Shown here in pieces: positions 55,480 through 64,000 of a DNA stretch of 64,000 bases (position 1 is the first letter of the stretch; every line of letters starts with the position of its first letter). The translations under genes and the position numbers were made by a program. The stretch lies in contig NZ_VTFT01000001.1 of NCBI RefSeq assembly GCF_008244685.1, positions 1,777,248 through 1,841,247 of the forward strand, in the 5' to 3' direction. Source of the DNA: Luteimonas viscosa. Lineage in GTDB: Bacteria; Pseudomonadota; Gammaproteobacteria; Xanthomonadales; Xanthomonadaceae. The notes beneath the pieces are model-generated. The model saw only the letters and a list, made by a program, of their open reading frames with translations. It was not told the DNA's origin and did not search any database.

Positions 55480-56349
55480 TCAGTCGCGCCGCAGCAGGAA
55501 GTCCCCGATCGCCGCGGCCACCGCCTGCGGCTGCTCCATGTGCAGGTGGTGCCCGCCCGGCAGGACCACCAGTTCGCCACGCGGCAGCAGGGCGGCGTGC
55601 TCGCTGCGGCGGGGCTCGGGCAGGTAGGGCTGGGGCGGATCGGCGTGGATCACCCGGGTCGGGCATTCGATCCCGGCGATCAGGGCGCGCACCTGGGCTT
55701 CGGTCATGCGCAGCATGGTCGGCAGGGTCAGGCGCGGATCGCTGCTCCATTCCCATCCGGCACGGGTGTCGTCGACCAGCACCTCGCGCACGCCGCGTTC
55801 GACCAGCAACCGCGCCGAGGCCTCGTCCATCGCGCCGGTCAGCGCCAGCGTACGCGCGCGCACCGGCGCATCGAGGTCGGTGAACACGCGCAGGCGCTTG
55901 CCCGCCAGGGCCCGCCCGGCGGCGACCGCGTCGCGCAGGCGTCGCACCGTGTTCTCCGGGAGATCGGGCAGTGCCCCCAGCGCCTCGATCGCGACCAGCC
56001 GTTCGACCCGCTGCGGGCAAGCCGCCGCCACCAGGCTGGCGATGCCCGCGCCCATCGAGTGGCCGAGCAGGGCGAAACGCTCCCAGCCCAGCGCATCGGC
56101 GGCATCGAGCACGCTGTGGACCGCAGCGGCGAACGAATAGTCGGCGCCCGGCGGCAGGTGCGCGCTGCGGCCGTGCCCGGGCAGGTCGATCGCGACCAGT
56201 TCGAGGCCGGGCAGGTGCGCGGCCAGCGGTACGAAGCTGGCGGCGTTGTCGAGCCAGCCGTGCAGGGCGAGCACGCGCGGCTGGCCGGGCTCGCCCTGGC
56301 GCAGGCCGTGCAGGCGCCCGAGCGGGATCTCGAGGGTGGTTTCGCGCAT
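55480..56349 (-). CDS. Alpha/beta hydrolase
   Basis: A 289-residue alpha/beta-fold hydrolase: LALHGWLDNAASF (oxyanion hole), LLGHSMGAGIASL (nucleophile Ser), and LPGGHHLHMEQP (catalytic His). Its start overlaps the hemH stop (ATGA), so it is co-translated with ferrochelatase, an arrangement typical of Xanthomonadaceae. Substrate unknown; the fold fits esterases such as those acting on short acyl esters. Confidence 0.92.
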   Translation of the reverse strand: MRETTLEIPLGRLHGLRQGEPGQPRVLALHGWLDNAASFVPLAAHLPGLELVAIDLPGHGRSAHLPPGADYSFAAAVHSVLDAADALGWERFALLGHSMGAGIASLVAAACPQRVERLVAIEALGALPDLPENTVRRLRDAVAAGRALAGKRLRVFTDLDAPVRARTLALTGAMDEASARLLVERGVREVLVDDTRAGWEWSSDPRLTLPTMLRMTEAQVRALIAGIECPTRVIHADPPQPYLPEPRRSEHAALLPRGELVVLPGGHHLHMEQPQAVAAAIGDFLLRRD

Positions 56350-57347
56350 CAGGCCGCGGCGTCCCGCCAGGCGGCGAGCTCGCGCCGCACCAGCGCGGCC
56401 AGCGCGTCGGCATGCGCCGGGGCATCGTTGAGGCAGGGGATGTAGCGCATCGCGCGGCCACCGGCCTCGACGAAGACCGCGGCGTTCTCCATCGCGATTT
56501 CCTCCAGCGTCTCCAGGCAATCGGCGGCGAAGCCCGGGCAGACCACGTCGACCTCGCGCACGCCCTCGCCCGCCAGCGCGCGCAGGGTGTCGTCGGTCGC
56601 CGGTCCCAGCCAGCGTTCGCGGCCGAAGCGCGACTGGTAGGCGAGCAGGTATTCGTGTGGCGCGAGGTCCAGCGCGCGCACGAGTTCGGCGGTGCTGGCC
56701 TCGCATTGCGCCTGATAGGGATCGCCCGCGTCCACCAGCCGCTGCGGCAGGCCGTGGAACGAGAACAGCAACCGCTGGCCCCGGCCGTTCGCCTGCCAGT
56801 GCGCGCGGATGGAATCGGCGACCGCGGACACCCAGCCCGGGTCGGTGGCGTATTCGCGCACCACCCGTGCGGCCGGCGCACCCGGGGTCGCTTCGACCAG
56901 GGCCGCCACGGTACCGGTGGTGGTCGACGAATACTGCGGGTACAGCGGCAGCACCAGCACCCGGCGCACGCCTTGCGCGCGCAGTTCGCGCAGGCGCGCG
57001 GGCAGCGCCGGCTCGCCGTAGCGCATCGCATGCGCCACCGCGAACTCCGGCAGCCGCGGCTGCAACGCGGCCGCCAGCCGGCGCGTGTGCACGCCCAGGG
57101 GCGAACCGCCCTCCATCCAGATCTCCGCGTACTTCTTCGCCACCCGCTTCGAACGCAGCGGCAGGATCACGCCGTAGAGCAGCGGCCACCACAGCAGCTT
57201 CGGGATCTGCACCACGAAAGGATCGGAGAGGAATTCGCCCAGGTAGCGCTTCACCGCCGGCGCCGTCGGCGCTTCCGGCGTGCCGAGGTTGACCAGGAGC
57301 ACGGCGGTATCGGGCGCGGCGGCGGCGGCGGAGGTCGTCATCGCCAT
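56349..57347 (-). CDS. hemH: Ferrochelatase
   Basis: A 332-residue enzyme that inserts Fe2+ into protoporphyrin IX. LLVNLGTPEAP, the catalytic His in FSFHGLPQR, PLYPQYSSTTTGT and VCPGFAADCLETLEE are present. Upstream in-frame ATGs (57387 and 57410) exist, but MAMTTSAAA at 57347 fits the usual family N-terminus. It supplies haem for the cytochromes encoded nearby. The two-gene operon also carries the alpha/beta hydrolase. Confidence 0.95.
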   Translation of the reverse strand: MAMTTSAAAAAPDTAVLLVNLGTPEAPTAPAVKRYLGEFLSDPFVVQIPKLLWWPLLYGVILPLRSKRVAKKYAEIWMEGGSPLGVHTRRLAAALQPRLPEFAVAHAMRYGEPALPARLRELRAQGVRRVLVLPLYPQYSSTTTGTVAALVEATPGAPAARVVREYATDPGWVSAVADSIRAHWQANGRGQRLLFSFHGLPQRLVDAGDPYQAQCEASTAELVRALDLAPHEYLLAYQSRFGRERWLGPATDDTLRALAGEGVREVDVVCPGFAADCLETLEEIAMENAAVFVEAGGRAMRYIPCLNDAPAHADALAALVRRELAAWRDAAA

Positions 57348-57489
57348 AGGATGGCAGGCCGCGCCGCGCTTGGCACCGTCGGCCGCCATGACGCAGCGAT
57401 CCGCCGGCACAACTCATCCGCGATTCATCGCCCCGTCACTAGCCTGAGCCGTCGCCGCGACGCGGTGTCCAAGCCCCCCGGAGTTGCAG

Positions 57490-58407
57490 ATGCCTCGTTC
57501 CCGCCCGACCCGTACGCCGAGCAAGACACCGATCGCCGCCGTGCTGCTGCTGACCCTGTCGCTGGCCGCCGGTGGCGCGGTCGCCGGCCCGGAGGAAGAC
57601 GCGCGCGCGCAGAACGCGCTGCGGGTGCTGACCGAGGTGCAGGCGATCCCCGAGTCGGCGATTCCCGACAAGCTGCTCGACGAGGCGCGGGCGATCGTCG
57701 TCATCCCCGACACGCTGAAAGTCGGCCTGGTGCTGGGCGGTCGCCGCGGCCACGGCCTGCTGTCGGTGAAGTCGCCCGACGGTACCTGGTCCAGCCCCAG
57801 CTTCGTCAAGATCACCGGCGGCAGCATCGGCTTCCAGGCCGGCGTGCAGTCGTCCGACGTGGTGCTGGTGTTCCGCAACGACCGCAGCCTGGAATCGATC
57901 GTCAACGGCAAGGTCACGCTCGGCGCCGATGCCGGCGTGGCGGCCGGTCCGGTGGGCCGCAACGCCGCCGCCGCCACCGACGGCCAGCTCAAGGCCGAGA
58001 TCTGGTCGTGGTCGCGGGCGCGCGGCCTGTTCGCGGGGGTGGCGCTGGACGGCGCGGTGCTGCAGATCGACAACGACGCCAACCGCGAGGTCTACGGCGA
58101 CAACACCACGCCGCGGATGATCTTCGAGGGTCGCGCGCAGCAGCCGCCTTCGGATGCGGTGGTCGCCTTCCGCGACCAGCTCGAGGAAGCCACCTCCGCG
58201 GCCCGCGCCGCGCGCGGCACCGAAGGGGCGCCGGCGACCACTGCCACCGCCTCCGCCACGGCCGCGGCCACGGCACCCGCTCCCGGCGACGGCGTCCAGA
58301 CCGCTCCGATCGTCGACGACACCGCCCCGCGGGACCCGCAACCGCAGCCGTTCGTGCCGGTCGACGACAACCCGGCCCTGGTGGAGCCGCTGCCGGAAAC
58401 GCCCTGA
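57490..58407 (+). CDS. SYLF/YSC84 lipid-binding domain protein
   Basis: A 305-residue exported protein. A signal peptide (VLLLTLSLAAGGAVA) is followed by a SYLF domain (~55-215; AIVVIPDTLKVGLVLGGRRGHGLL, GADAGVAAGPVGRNAAA, AEIWSWSRARGLFAGVALDGA) that in eukaryotes binds phosphoinositides. The C-terminal ~80 residues are Ala/Thr/Pro-rich and disordered. A TTG two codons upstream is a possible start. Likely periplasmic or outer-membrane-associated; bacterial function unknown. Confidence 0.88.
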   Translation: MPRSRPTRTPSKTPIAAVLLLTLSLAAGGAVAGPEEDARAQNALRVLTEVQAIPESAIPDKLLDEARAIVVIPDTLKVGLVLGGRRGHGLLSVKSPDGTWSSPSFVKITGGSIGFQAGVQSSDVVLVFRNDRSLESIVNGKVTLGADAGVAAGPVGRNAAAATDGQLKAEIWSWSRARGLFAGVALDGAVLQIDNDANREVYGDNTTPRMIFEGRAQQPPSDAVVAFRDQLEEATSAARAARGTEGAPATTATASATAAATAPAPGDGVQTAPIVDDTAPRDPQPQPFVPVDDNPALVEPLPETP

Positions 58408-58535
58408 GCGCGTATCGGCGCTGAACCGGAAACGCCCTGGACGCACGCTTCGGGCCTGAACGCGCACCCGCGCACGACCGCCGCAGTCGGCGTGGAGTAT
58501 CCTGAGCGTTCCTCACGGTTTCCCGGGAACAGGCA

Positions 58536-58778
58536 ATGGGTAGTTTCAGCATCTGGCATTGGCTGATCGTGCTGGTCGTGGTGCTGCTGGTGTTCGGCAC
58601 CAAGCGCCTGCGCGGCGCCGGCCGCGACCTCGGTGAGGCGGTGAAGGGCTTCAAGAAGGGCATCTCCGACGAGGACAAGCCGGCCGGCGAACTCGACCAC
58701 CAGTCGACGTCCGAGCCGCAATCACGCGAAGACACCGTGTCGGGCAAGCCCCGGCAGGACGACACCGTCTCGCGCTGA
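58536..58778 (+). CDS. tatA: Sec-independent translocase subunit TatA
   Basis: 80 residues: one membrane helix ([15 protein letters not shown]), the FGTKRL hinge and an amphipathic helix ([14 protein letters not shown]), the pore-forming subunit for folded proteins. First gene of tatABC-RDD. A TATCCT hexamer about 35-40 nt upstream could be the -10. Confidence 0.95.
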   Translation: MGSFSIWHWLIVLVVVLLVFGTKRLRGAGRDLGEAVKGFKKGISDEDKPAGELDHQSTSEPQSREDTVSGKPRQDDTVSR

Positions 58779-58802
58779 CGCCGCGGATCCGCGGCTGCCG
58801 CC

Positions 58803-59414
58803 ATGTTCGACATCGGATTCACCGAACTGCTGCTGATCGCGGTGGTCGCACTGGTCGTACTCGGTCCCGAGCGCCTGCCGAAGGCAGCGCGCTTCACCGG
58901 GTTGTGGGTGCGGCGCGCGCGCGCGCAATGGTTCTCGGTGAAATCCGAACTCGAGCGCGAACTGGCCGCGGAGGAACTCAAGCGCAGCCTGCATGACGCG
59001 AAGCAGGCCGCCGCGCGGCTGCAGGACACGATGCGCGAAACCGAGGACGAGGTGCAGGCCAAGGTCCGCGAGGCCGAAGCCGAGGCGCGGCGCGAGATCG
59101 AGAGCCTGCGCCGCCAGACGAGCGCTGCTCCCCGCTCCTCGGGCGGCGCATCGTCGTCGTCGGACCCGGCGCTGGAAGATGCACCCGCGCGCCGTTTCGA
59201 CGCACCGCCCGGCACGGCGGAGCTGCCGGCCCCGCAGGACGCCGCAGACGGTGCCACGCCGGCCCCGCCCCCCGCGGACGCATCGCCCACCGCAGCGGAT
59301 TCGCCCCACGCTTCGTCCGCATCCGCGCCACCGGCCGATGCGCCGCGCCAACCCGACCTGCCCGGCGTCACGCCGGCCACCGAGACGGACCCGGACGATG
59401 GCCGCCGACGCTGA
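58803..59414 (+). CDS. tatB: Sec-independent translocase subunit TatB
   Basis: 203 residues: membrane helix (FTELLLIAVVALVVLG), GPERLP hinge, a long amphipathic/coiled-coil region (~30-100) and an Ala/Pro/Ser-rich tail of ~90 residues. With TatC it forms the twin-arginine receptor. It starts 24 nt after tatA and overlaps tatC by 17 nt. Confidence 0.94.
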   Translation: MFDIGFTELLLIAVVALVVLGPERLPKAARFTGLWVRRARAQWFSVKSELERELAAEELKRSLHDAKQAAARLQDTMRETEDEVQAKVREAEAEARREIESLRRQTSAAPRSSGGASSSSDPALEDAPARRFDAPPGTAELPAPQDAADGATPAPPPADASPTAADSPHASSASAPPADAPRQPDLPGVTPATETDPDDGRRR

Positions 59415-60168
59415 ACACGACGACGGCGGCAGCAGCCTGATCGAGCACCTGGTCGAGCTGCGCTCGCGCCTGCTGCGCGCGATCGTCGGCCTCGGGATCG
59501 CGCTGGTCGCGCTGCTGCCGTTCGCCAACCGGCTCTACGGCTGGTTCGCGCAACCGCTGCTGGACAAGCTGCCAGAGGGCGCGCAACTGATCGCGGTGGA
59601 AGTGGCCTCGCCGTTCTTCGCGCCGCTGAAGCTGGCGTTCTTCGCCGCGGTGATGGTGACCATGCCGTGGCTGCTGTACCAGGCCTGGGCCTTCGTCGCG
59701 CCCGGCCTGTACCGGCGCGAGAAGAAGCTGGCGCTGCCGCTGCTGGTGTCGGCGGTGGGACTGTTCTACGCCGGCTGCGCGTTCGCGTTCTTCCTGGTGT
59801 TGCCGACGGTGTTCGGGTTCCTCACCGCGGTCACGCCGGACGGCGTGGAGATGATGACCGACATCAACGCCTACCTGAACTTCGTGCTGGTGATCTTCCT
59901 CGCCTTCGGCATCAGTTTCGAGCTGCCGGTGGCGCTGGTGATCCTGGCGCTGCTGGGGTGGGTGACGCCGGCGCAGCTGAGCGAGTGGCGTGGCTACGCG
60001 GTGGTCGGCATGTTCGTGCTGGCGGCGATCATCACCCCGCCCGACGTGGTCTCGCAGCTGATGCTCGCGATCCCCATGTGCCTGCTGTACGAGGCCGGGA
60101 TCATCGCCGCACGCATGGTCGCACCGAAGCCGGATCCCGACACCGCCGATACCGCGGACGACGCATGA
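59398..60168 (+). CDS. tatC: Sec-independent translocase subunit TatC
   Basis: A 256-residue protein with six membrane helices. The cytosolic N-terminus has IEHLVELRSRLLRA, and the first periplasmic loop and YQAWAFVAPGLYRREKK match the signal-peptide-binding site. It overlaps the tatB end and is itself overlapped by the RDD gene (ATGA). tatABC likely exports cofactor-containing proteins. Confidence 0.95.
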   Translation: MAADAEHDDGGSSLIEHLVELRSRLLRAIVGLGIALVALLPFANRLYGWFAQPLLDKLPEGAQLIAVEVASPFFAPLKLAFFAAVMVTMPWLLYQAWAFVAPGLYRREKKLALPLLVSAVGLFYAGCAFAFFLVLPTVFGFLTAVTPDGVEMMTDINAYLNFVLVIFLAFGISFELPVALVILALLGWVTPAQLSEWRGYAVVGMFVLAAIITPPDVVSQLMLAIPMCLLYEAGIIAARMVAPKPDPDTADTADDA

Positions 60169-60878
60169 GCGCGGAGCCGCCGCGGCTGTCGGTCGCGCCG
60201 GCCGCGTTCCTGCAACGCTACGCGGCGTGGTCGCTGGACATGGCGCTGCTGCTGGCGGTGGCGATCCTGGCGTGCGGCACGCGCATCCGCGACGGCGCCG
60301 CGCGCATCGACACCGCGTTCGATGGGATCGTGCGTTCGATGGCCCAGGCCATGGCCGACCTGCTGCTGCACGGCGCGACCCCGCTGGACCTCGCGCGCGG
60401 CTGGCTGGACGATCCGCGCCAGCGCGCCGCGATCGCCGCGCTGTCCGACGCCGTCGCCGCCACCGTGTTCCCGCCGCTGCTGCTGGCCGCGCTGCTGGCG
60501 CTGGCCTGGTTCGCGGCATTCGAGGCCTCGGCATGGCAGGCCACGCCCGGCAAGCGCGCGCTCGGCCTGCGCGTGGTGGACACGGGCGGCAGGCGCATCG
60601 GCATCGCGCGCGCGGCCGGGCGCCACCTCGCCGGCGCGCTGTCGTGGATCACGCTCAACCTCGGCCACCTGCTCGCGCTGGTGCCACCGCGACGCCAGGC
60701 CCTGCACGACCGCGTCGCAGGCACCCATGTGACGCGGAATGCGAACATCGGCGAACGGCTGCCGGCGTGGGCGATCGCGTGGCTGGTCCTGCAGGTGGTG
60801 GCGACCGTCGCCGTTACGGCGTGGCTGCTGCTCGCCGCACAGGCATCGATGCAGCGCGCCTTCGAGGCGTTGCTGTAG
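60165..60878 (+). CDS. RDD family membrane protein
   Basis: A 237-residue polytopic membrane protein of the RDD family: FLQRYAAWSLDMALLLA (the RDD-like start, with an Ala-Trp-Ser-Leu-Asp variant of the motif), TPGKRALGLRVVD and RQALHDRVAGTHV. It is translationally coupled to tatC (ATGA). Function unknown; some members are linked to ion transport. Downstream lie hairpin repeats. Confidence 0.88.
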   Translation: MSAEPPRLSVAPAAFLQRYAAWSLDMALLLAVAILACGTRIRDGAARIDTAFDGIVRSMAQAMADLLLHGATPLDLARGWLDDPRQRAAIAALSDAVAATVFPPLLLAALLALAWFAAFEASAWQATPGKRALGLRVVDTGGRRIGIARAAGRHLAGALSWITLNLGHLLALVPPRRQALHDRVAGTHVTRNANIGERLPAWAIAWLVLQVVATVAVTAWLLLAAQASMQRAFEALL

Positions 60879-60953
60879 GCACTGCTCCAGGCCCGGCCGG
60901 TGTCCTCCCGCAGCGCGCAGCTTGACCGGCATGGCCGCTTGCCCTCACCCCGA

Positions 60954-60977
60954 CCCTCTCCCGCAAGCGGGAGAGGG
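60954..60977. repeat. Palindromic intergenic repeat (CTCTCCCGC hairpin), copy 2
   Basis: The same 11-bp stem as at 16205-16228 with an AA loop, in the opposite orientation, preceded by GCCCTCACCCCGA. It lies 76 nt after the RDD stop. The 333-bp gap 60879-61211 holds this and the next hairpin, and nothing else I can recognise. Confidence 0.85.
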
Positions 60978-61024
60978 GGCAGGAACCCCACGGACCGCAA
61001 GGACCGCAAGGATGCTGTTGATTT

Positions 61025-61048
61025 CCTTCTCCCGCTTGCGGGAGAAGG
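61025..61048. repeat. Palindromic intergenic repeat, copy 3 (variant)
   Basis: Stem CCTTCTCCCGC / GCGGGAGAAGG with a TT loop, followed by TGCCGAAGGCGGATGAGGG. It has a compensating change in both arms relative to copies 1 and 2, so pairing is preserved. Confidence 0.83.
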
Positions 61049-61211
61049 TGCCGAAGGCGGATGAGGGCGCGCCAGCGGCGCGGCACCTCGCTTCGCCGCC
61101 TCCCTCCGTGCCCGCAGCCGCGGAAGCCGGATCACCAGGCCAGGGCCACGGCCTCTCGTCCCGCCAGGCCGCGCTTCGGGCAAGCCGGCCACGCGTCCCG
61201 ATAATGCCAGC

Positions 61212-62129
61212 TCAGAGTTCGACCTGGTTGTCCGGCAGCGGCGGCGGCGCCACCGGCTCGGCGCAGATGTCGCGCCACATGTGGTACATCACGCCGAACA
61301 TCACCACGTACATCAGCATGATCATGCCCAAGTAGACCGGCGCCACCAGCAGCATCGCCAGCACCGGGTGCACCAGGCCGCCGACCAGCGCCAGCAGTCC
61401 GCCGACCAGCGCCACCACCAGGATCAGCGCGAACAGCGCCACGATCGACAGCACCGCCATCACCACGATCGGCAGCAGGTTCTTGAGCGAACCGGCAAGA
61501 CCGTCGCCGACCGCCGCCAGCACGCCGCGACCGCCGAGCGCGACCTGGCCGAACCCGATCGCGTAGGCGCCGCCGAGGAACAGACCGGCCAGCAACCCGA
61601 GCGCCATTACCATGCCCAGGCCGGAGGGCGGCGCGGGGATGTCGTCCGGCTGCACCGGCTTGCCACCCGATTCCATGCTCAGCTGCATCAGCTCCATGTA
61701 CCACGCCGGCAGGCCTTCGCCGAAGGCGCCGACGATCGCGCCGAAGACCAGCAGGTAGAGCACCGTCATCAGCAGTCCGAAGCCGATCAGCCGCAGCGCC
61801 CCGCCACCCGCCTGGAACGCTCCGAAGACCGACATCGCACCCACCGGCCGGCCGTGTTCGGCGGCATCGATCACGCGCAACACGCCGCCGATCAGCAGCG
61901 GGAACACGATCATCGAAGCGAGCGTGGTCAGTCCCATCACGGTCAGCAGCGCATCCGGGCCGGCGCCGAACAGCGACGGCGCGGCCAACTGCACGACGCT
62001 CGGTATCAGCGCCACCAGCGCCACCAGCGCGATCGCGCCGATCACCGCCTTCGGGTTGTTGCGCCCGAGGTTGACCGCCCGTGCCAGCCACGACCAGCCG
62101 TATCCCGGTCCCATCGTCCGTGTCGACAT
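61212..62129 (-). CDS. Polytopic membrane protein, BPSS1780-like
   Basis: 305 residues with six or more hydrophobic segments and Gly/Ala-rich helices (LALIGLL-like repeats; GLAGSLKNLLPIVVMAVLS). The start WSWLARAVNLGRNNPKA and the end YHMWRDICAEP recall BPSS1780-family proteins of unknown function. ATG 62129 was chosen; a further 12 codons upstream are open. It lies downstream of the GspE/PilB-type gene (135 nt). Confidence 0.8.
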   Translation of the reverse strand: MSTRTMGPGYGWSWLARAVNLGRNNPKAVIGAIALVALVALIPSVVQLAAPSLFGAGPDALLTVMGLTTLASMIVFPLLIGGVLRVIDAAEHGRPVGAMSVFGAFQAGGGALRLIGFGLLMTVLYLLVFGAIVGAFGEGLPAWYMELMQLSMESGGKPVQPDDIPAPPSGLGMVMALGLLAGLFLGGAYAIGFGQVALGGRGVLAAVGDGLAGSLKNLLPIVVMAVLSIVALFALILVVALVGGLLALVGGLVHPVLAMLLVAPVYLGMIMLMYVVMFGVMYHMWRDICAEPVAPPPLPDNQVEL

Positions 62130-62263
62130 GACTACCCGTTCCGAACTCGATGTGGCGCGCGCCACGACGGCGACATGCTACTGCATCGCCAAGCGTCGCC
62201 GAGCTCGCCGACGCCAGGAACCGCCCGGCGGCCCGTCGCGTCGTGCCCGGAATGCCGCCGCAC

Positions 62264-64000
62264 TCATTCCTGCGGCGGCAGCACCGTCAGCACTTCCTCG
62301 ACCGTGGTCACGCCCTGTGCCACCTTCTCCGCGCCGGCCATGCGCAGCGTACGCAGCCCCTCGCCAACGGCTGCGCGGGTGAACGCGGCCAGCTCCATGT
62401 CCGGGCGGATCAGCGCACGCAGCAGCGGTGTGACCGGCATGAGTTCGTAGATGCCGACGCGGCCCAGGTAGCCGGTGTTGCGGCATTCCAGGCAGCCCAC
62501 CGGGCCGTTGACCGTGGTCGGCACCGGCGGCGCGTGCGGCCCGGGCAGCAGCGAATGCCAGGCCTCGGGGCTGAGCTTCTTCGGCGCCTTGCAGTGCGGG
62601 CACAGCGTACGCAGCAGGCGCTGGGCGAGGATGCCGTTGAGTGTGCTGGCGATGAGATAGTGCGGCAGGCCGAGGTCGAGCAGGCGGGTGATCGCGGACG
62701 GCGCGTCGTTGGTGTGCAGGGTCGAGAGCACCAGGTGGCCGGTGAGCGAGGCCTGCACCGCCATCTGCGCGGTGTCGAGGTCGCGGATCTCGCCGATCAT
62801 GATGATGTCGGGGTCCTGTCGCAGCAGGGTGCGCACGCCCTGGGCGAAGGTCAGGTCGATCTGGTGGTGCACCTGCATCTGGTTGAGCTCGACCGCGATC
62901 ATCTCGATCGGGTCCTCCACCGTGCACACGTTGACGTCGCTGGTGGCCAGTCGCTTGAGCGTGGAGTACAGGGTGGTGGTCTTGCCCGAGCCGGTGGGGC
63001 CGGTGACCAGGACGATGCCGTGCGGGCGGTTGGTGAGTTCGTGCCAGGTCTCGGCTTCGTCCTGGTCGAAGCCGAGCTGCTCGATGCTCTTGAACGCGGT
63101 ATCCGGGTCGAAGATGCGCATCACGCACTTCTCGCCGAACGCGGTGGGCATGGTGGACAGGCGCATCTCCACCTCGCGCCCGCCGGGCGAGCGGGTCTTG
63201 ATGCGCCCGTCCTGCGGGCGCCGGCGCTCGGCCAGGTCCATGCGCCCGAGCACCTTGATGCGGCTGACCACCGCGGTCATCACCGGCGGCGGCATTTCGA
63301 ACACCTTGTGCAGCACGCCGTCGATGCGGAAGCGCACCCGGCCCACGTCGCGCCGCGGCTCGAGGTGGATGTCGGAGGCGCGCTGCTCGTAGGCGTACTG
63401 CAGCAGCCAGTCGACGATGTTGACGATGTGGTGGTCGTCGGCGTTGACGTCGCCGGCGCGGCCGAGTTCGACCAGCTGCTCGAAACTCGGCGCCTGCGAC
63501 GACTTCTCGCCGCCACCGTCGGCCTGGGCGCCGCGCACCGAACGCGTGACGCCGTAGAACTCCATGGTGTAGCGGTGCAGGTCGAGCGGGTTGGCGACCA
63601 CCATCTCGATCTCGCGCCGCAGCAGGCGCTGCACGTCCGCCAGCCAGTCCAGCGCCATCGGCTCGCTGGTGGCGATGCGGGCGCGGTCGGGCGTCACCTC
63701 GACCGGCAGGATGCGGTGGCGCCGCGCGTAGGCATGGGACACCAGCTCGGTGACCTCGGCGACCTTGATCTTGGTCGGATCGATGCGCAGGTAGGGTTTG
63801 CCGCTGGCCCGCGCCAGCCACTCGGTCAGCGTTTCCAGCCCCAGCTCGCTGCCCGGCCGCTGCGCCGAGGGCAGCTTGAGGTTGGCCAGCAGCACCAGCG
63901 GGTGCACCGCATCGAGCCCGCGCACGTGGCGCGCGCTGGCGCGGGCATGCTCGGCATCCTTCGGAGCGAGCATGCCGTCGGCGAGCAGCGCCGCGATCAC
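62264..64000 (-). CDS. GspE/PilB-type secretion or pilus assembly ATPase, 5' end cut by window edge
   Basis: At least 578 residues. An N1 domain (~1-150) is followed by the ATPase core: Walker A GPTGSGKTTTLYS, Asp box TVEDPIE, Walker B IMIGEIRDLDTA and HTNDAPSAITRL (His box). A tetracysteine zinc motif (CPHC ... CLEC) near the C-terminus is typical of GspE/PilB. The frame is open to the right edge; the first codon here is GTG (64000), but nothing shows it is the true start. Whether it drives type II secretion or a type IV pilus cannot be told without neighbours. Confidence 0.93.
   Translation of the reverse strand: MIAALLADGMLAPKDAEHARASARHVRGLDAVHPLVLLANLKLPSAQRPGSELGLETLTEWLARASGKPYLRIDPTKIKVAEVTELVSHAYARRHRILPVEVTPDRARIATSEPMALDWLADVQRLLRREIEMVVANPLDLHRYTMEFYGVTRSVRGAQADGGGEKSSQAPSFEQLVELGRAGDVNADDHHIVNIVDWLLQYAYEQRASDIHLEPRRDVGRVRFRIDGVLHKVFEMPPPVMTAVVSRIKVLGRMDLAERRRPQDGRIKTRSPGGREVEMRLSTMPTAFGEKCVMRIFDPDTAFKSIEQLGFDQDEAETWHELTNRPHGIVLVTGPTGSGKTTTLYSTLKRLATSDVNVCTVEDPIEMIAVELNQMQVHHQIDLTFAQGVRTLLRQDPDIIMIGEIRDLDTAQMAVQASLTGHLVLSTLHTNDAPSAITRLLDLGLPHYLIASTLNGILAQRLLRTLCPHCKAPKKLSPEAWHSLLPGPHAPPVPTTVNGPVGCLECRNTGYLGRVGIYELMPVTPLLRALIRPDMELAAFTRAAVGEGLRTLRMAGAEKVAQGVTTVEEVLTVLPPQE

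Overview
The window looks like chromosome of a high-GC gammaproteobacterium of the family Xanthomonadaceae (Lysobacteraceae), close to Lysobacter or Luteimonas. The reasons are strong G/C third-position bias, a lone aceE, a glutamate-cysteine ligase of the plant-like type, a REP/RAYT system, a Grx4-rhodanese fusion, and a gene set (rsgA, rdgC, ttcA, plsB, tatABC, hemH, ppc, maeB) typical of that family. This placement is inference from gene content. No rRNA, tRNA or CRISPR array was seen.

Left edge (1-1230): a 3'-truncated gene for a GHKL-type ATPase, visibly lower in GC (about half) than the rest. It looks like the edge of acquired DNA and is the only clearly foreign-looking stretch. It stops at the intrinsic terminator behind aceE.

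1.2-11 kb: aceE (-), then divergent from it two signalling modules. The first is a membrane SpoIIE phosphatase fused to an RsbW-like kinase domain, plus a STAS antagonist. The second is a CHASE3-type histidine kinase plus two single-domain response regulators. An array of REP hairpins and the REP-associated tyrosine transposase (RAYT) that probably mobilises them follow.

11-33.5 kb: mostly single housekeeping or accessory genes: maeB, rsgA, an alanine-type aminotransferase, SGNH hydrolase + methyltransferase, a polysaccharide deacetylase, the Grx4 fusion, a DUF924 protein, a second REP array, AMP nucleosidase, a pair of exported amidohydrolases of which the second has lost its metal motif, DegV, an AraC regulator + ThuA-like/discoidin protein, a Dph6-like ATPase and a soluble chemoreceptor. 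The region ends with the formaldehyde detoxification operon frmR-adhC-fghA, which carries a clear G-tract operator.

33.7-50 kb: ppc, gshA, a VIT family transporter, a secreted unknown protein, engB, a redox cluster (cytochrome c4, two DsbA-like oxidoreductases, an EEP-family hydrolase), a TonB-dependent receptor, plsB, and small proteins.

50-64 kb: an AdhP-type alcohol dehydrogenase, ttcA, rdgC, a YgjP-like metallopeptidase, a lipoprotein, hemH + alpha/beta hydrolase, a SYLF protein, the tatABC-RDD operon, a polytopic membrane protein, and a GspE/PilB-type ATPase running off the right edge.

Features that cut across genes: REP units whose outer end supplies the TAG stop of three genes; -10 boxes lying 6-7 nt before the start codon of several genes, suggesting leaderless mRNAs; a probable frame break at the start of rsgA; and two further families of short intergenic repeats. 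No complete, clearly novel multi-gene system is visible. The best lead for one is the truncated ATPase, whose neighbours lie to the left of this window.
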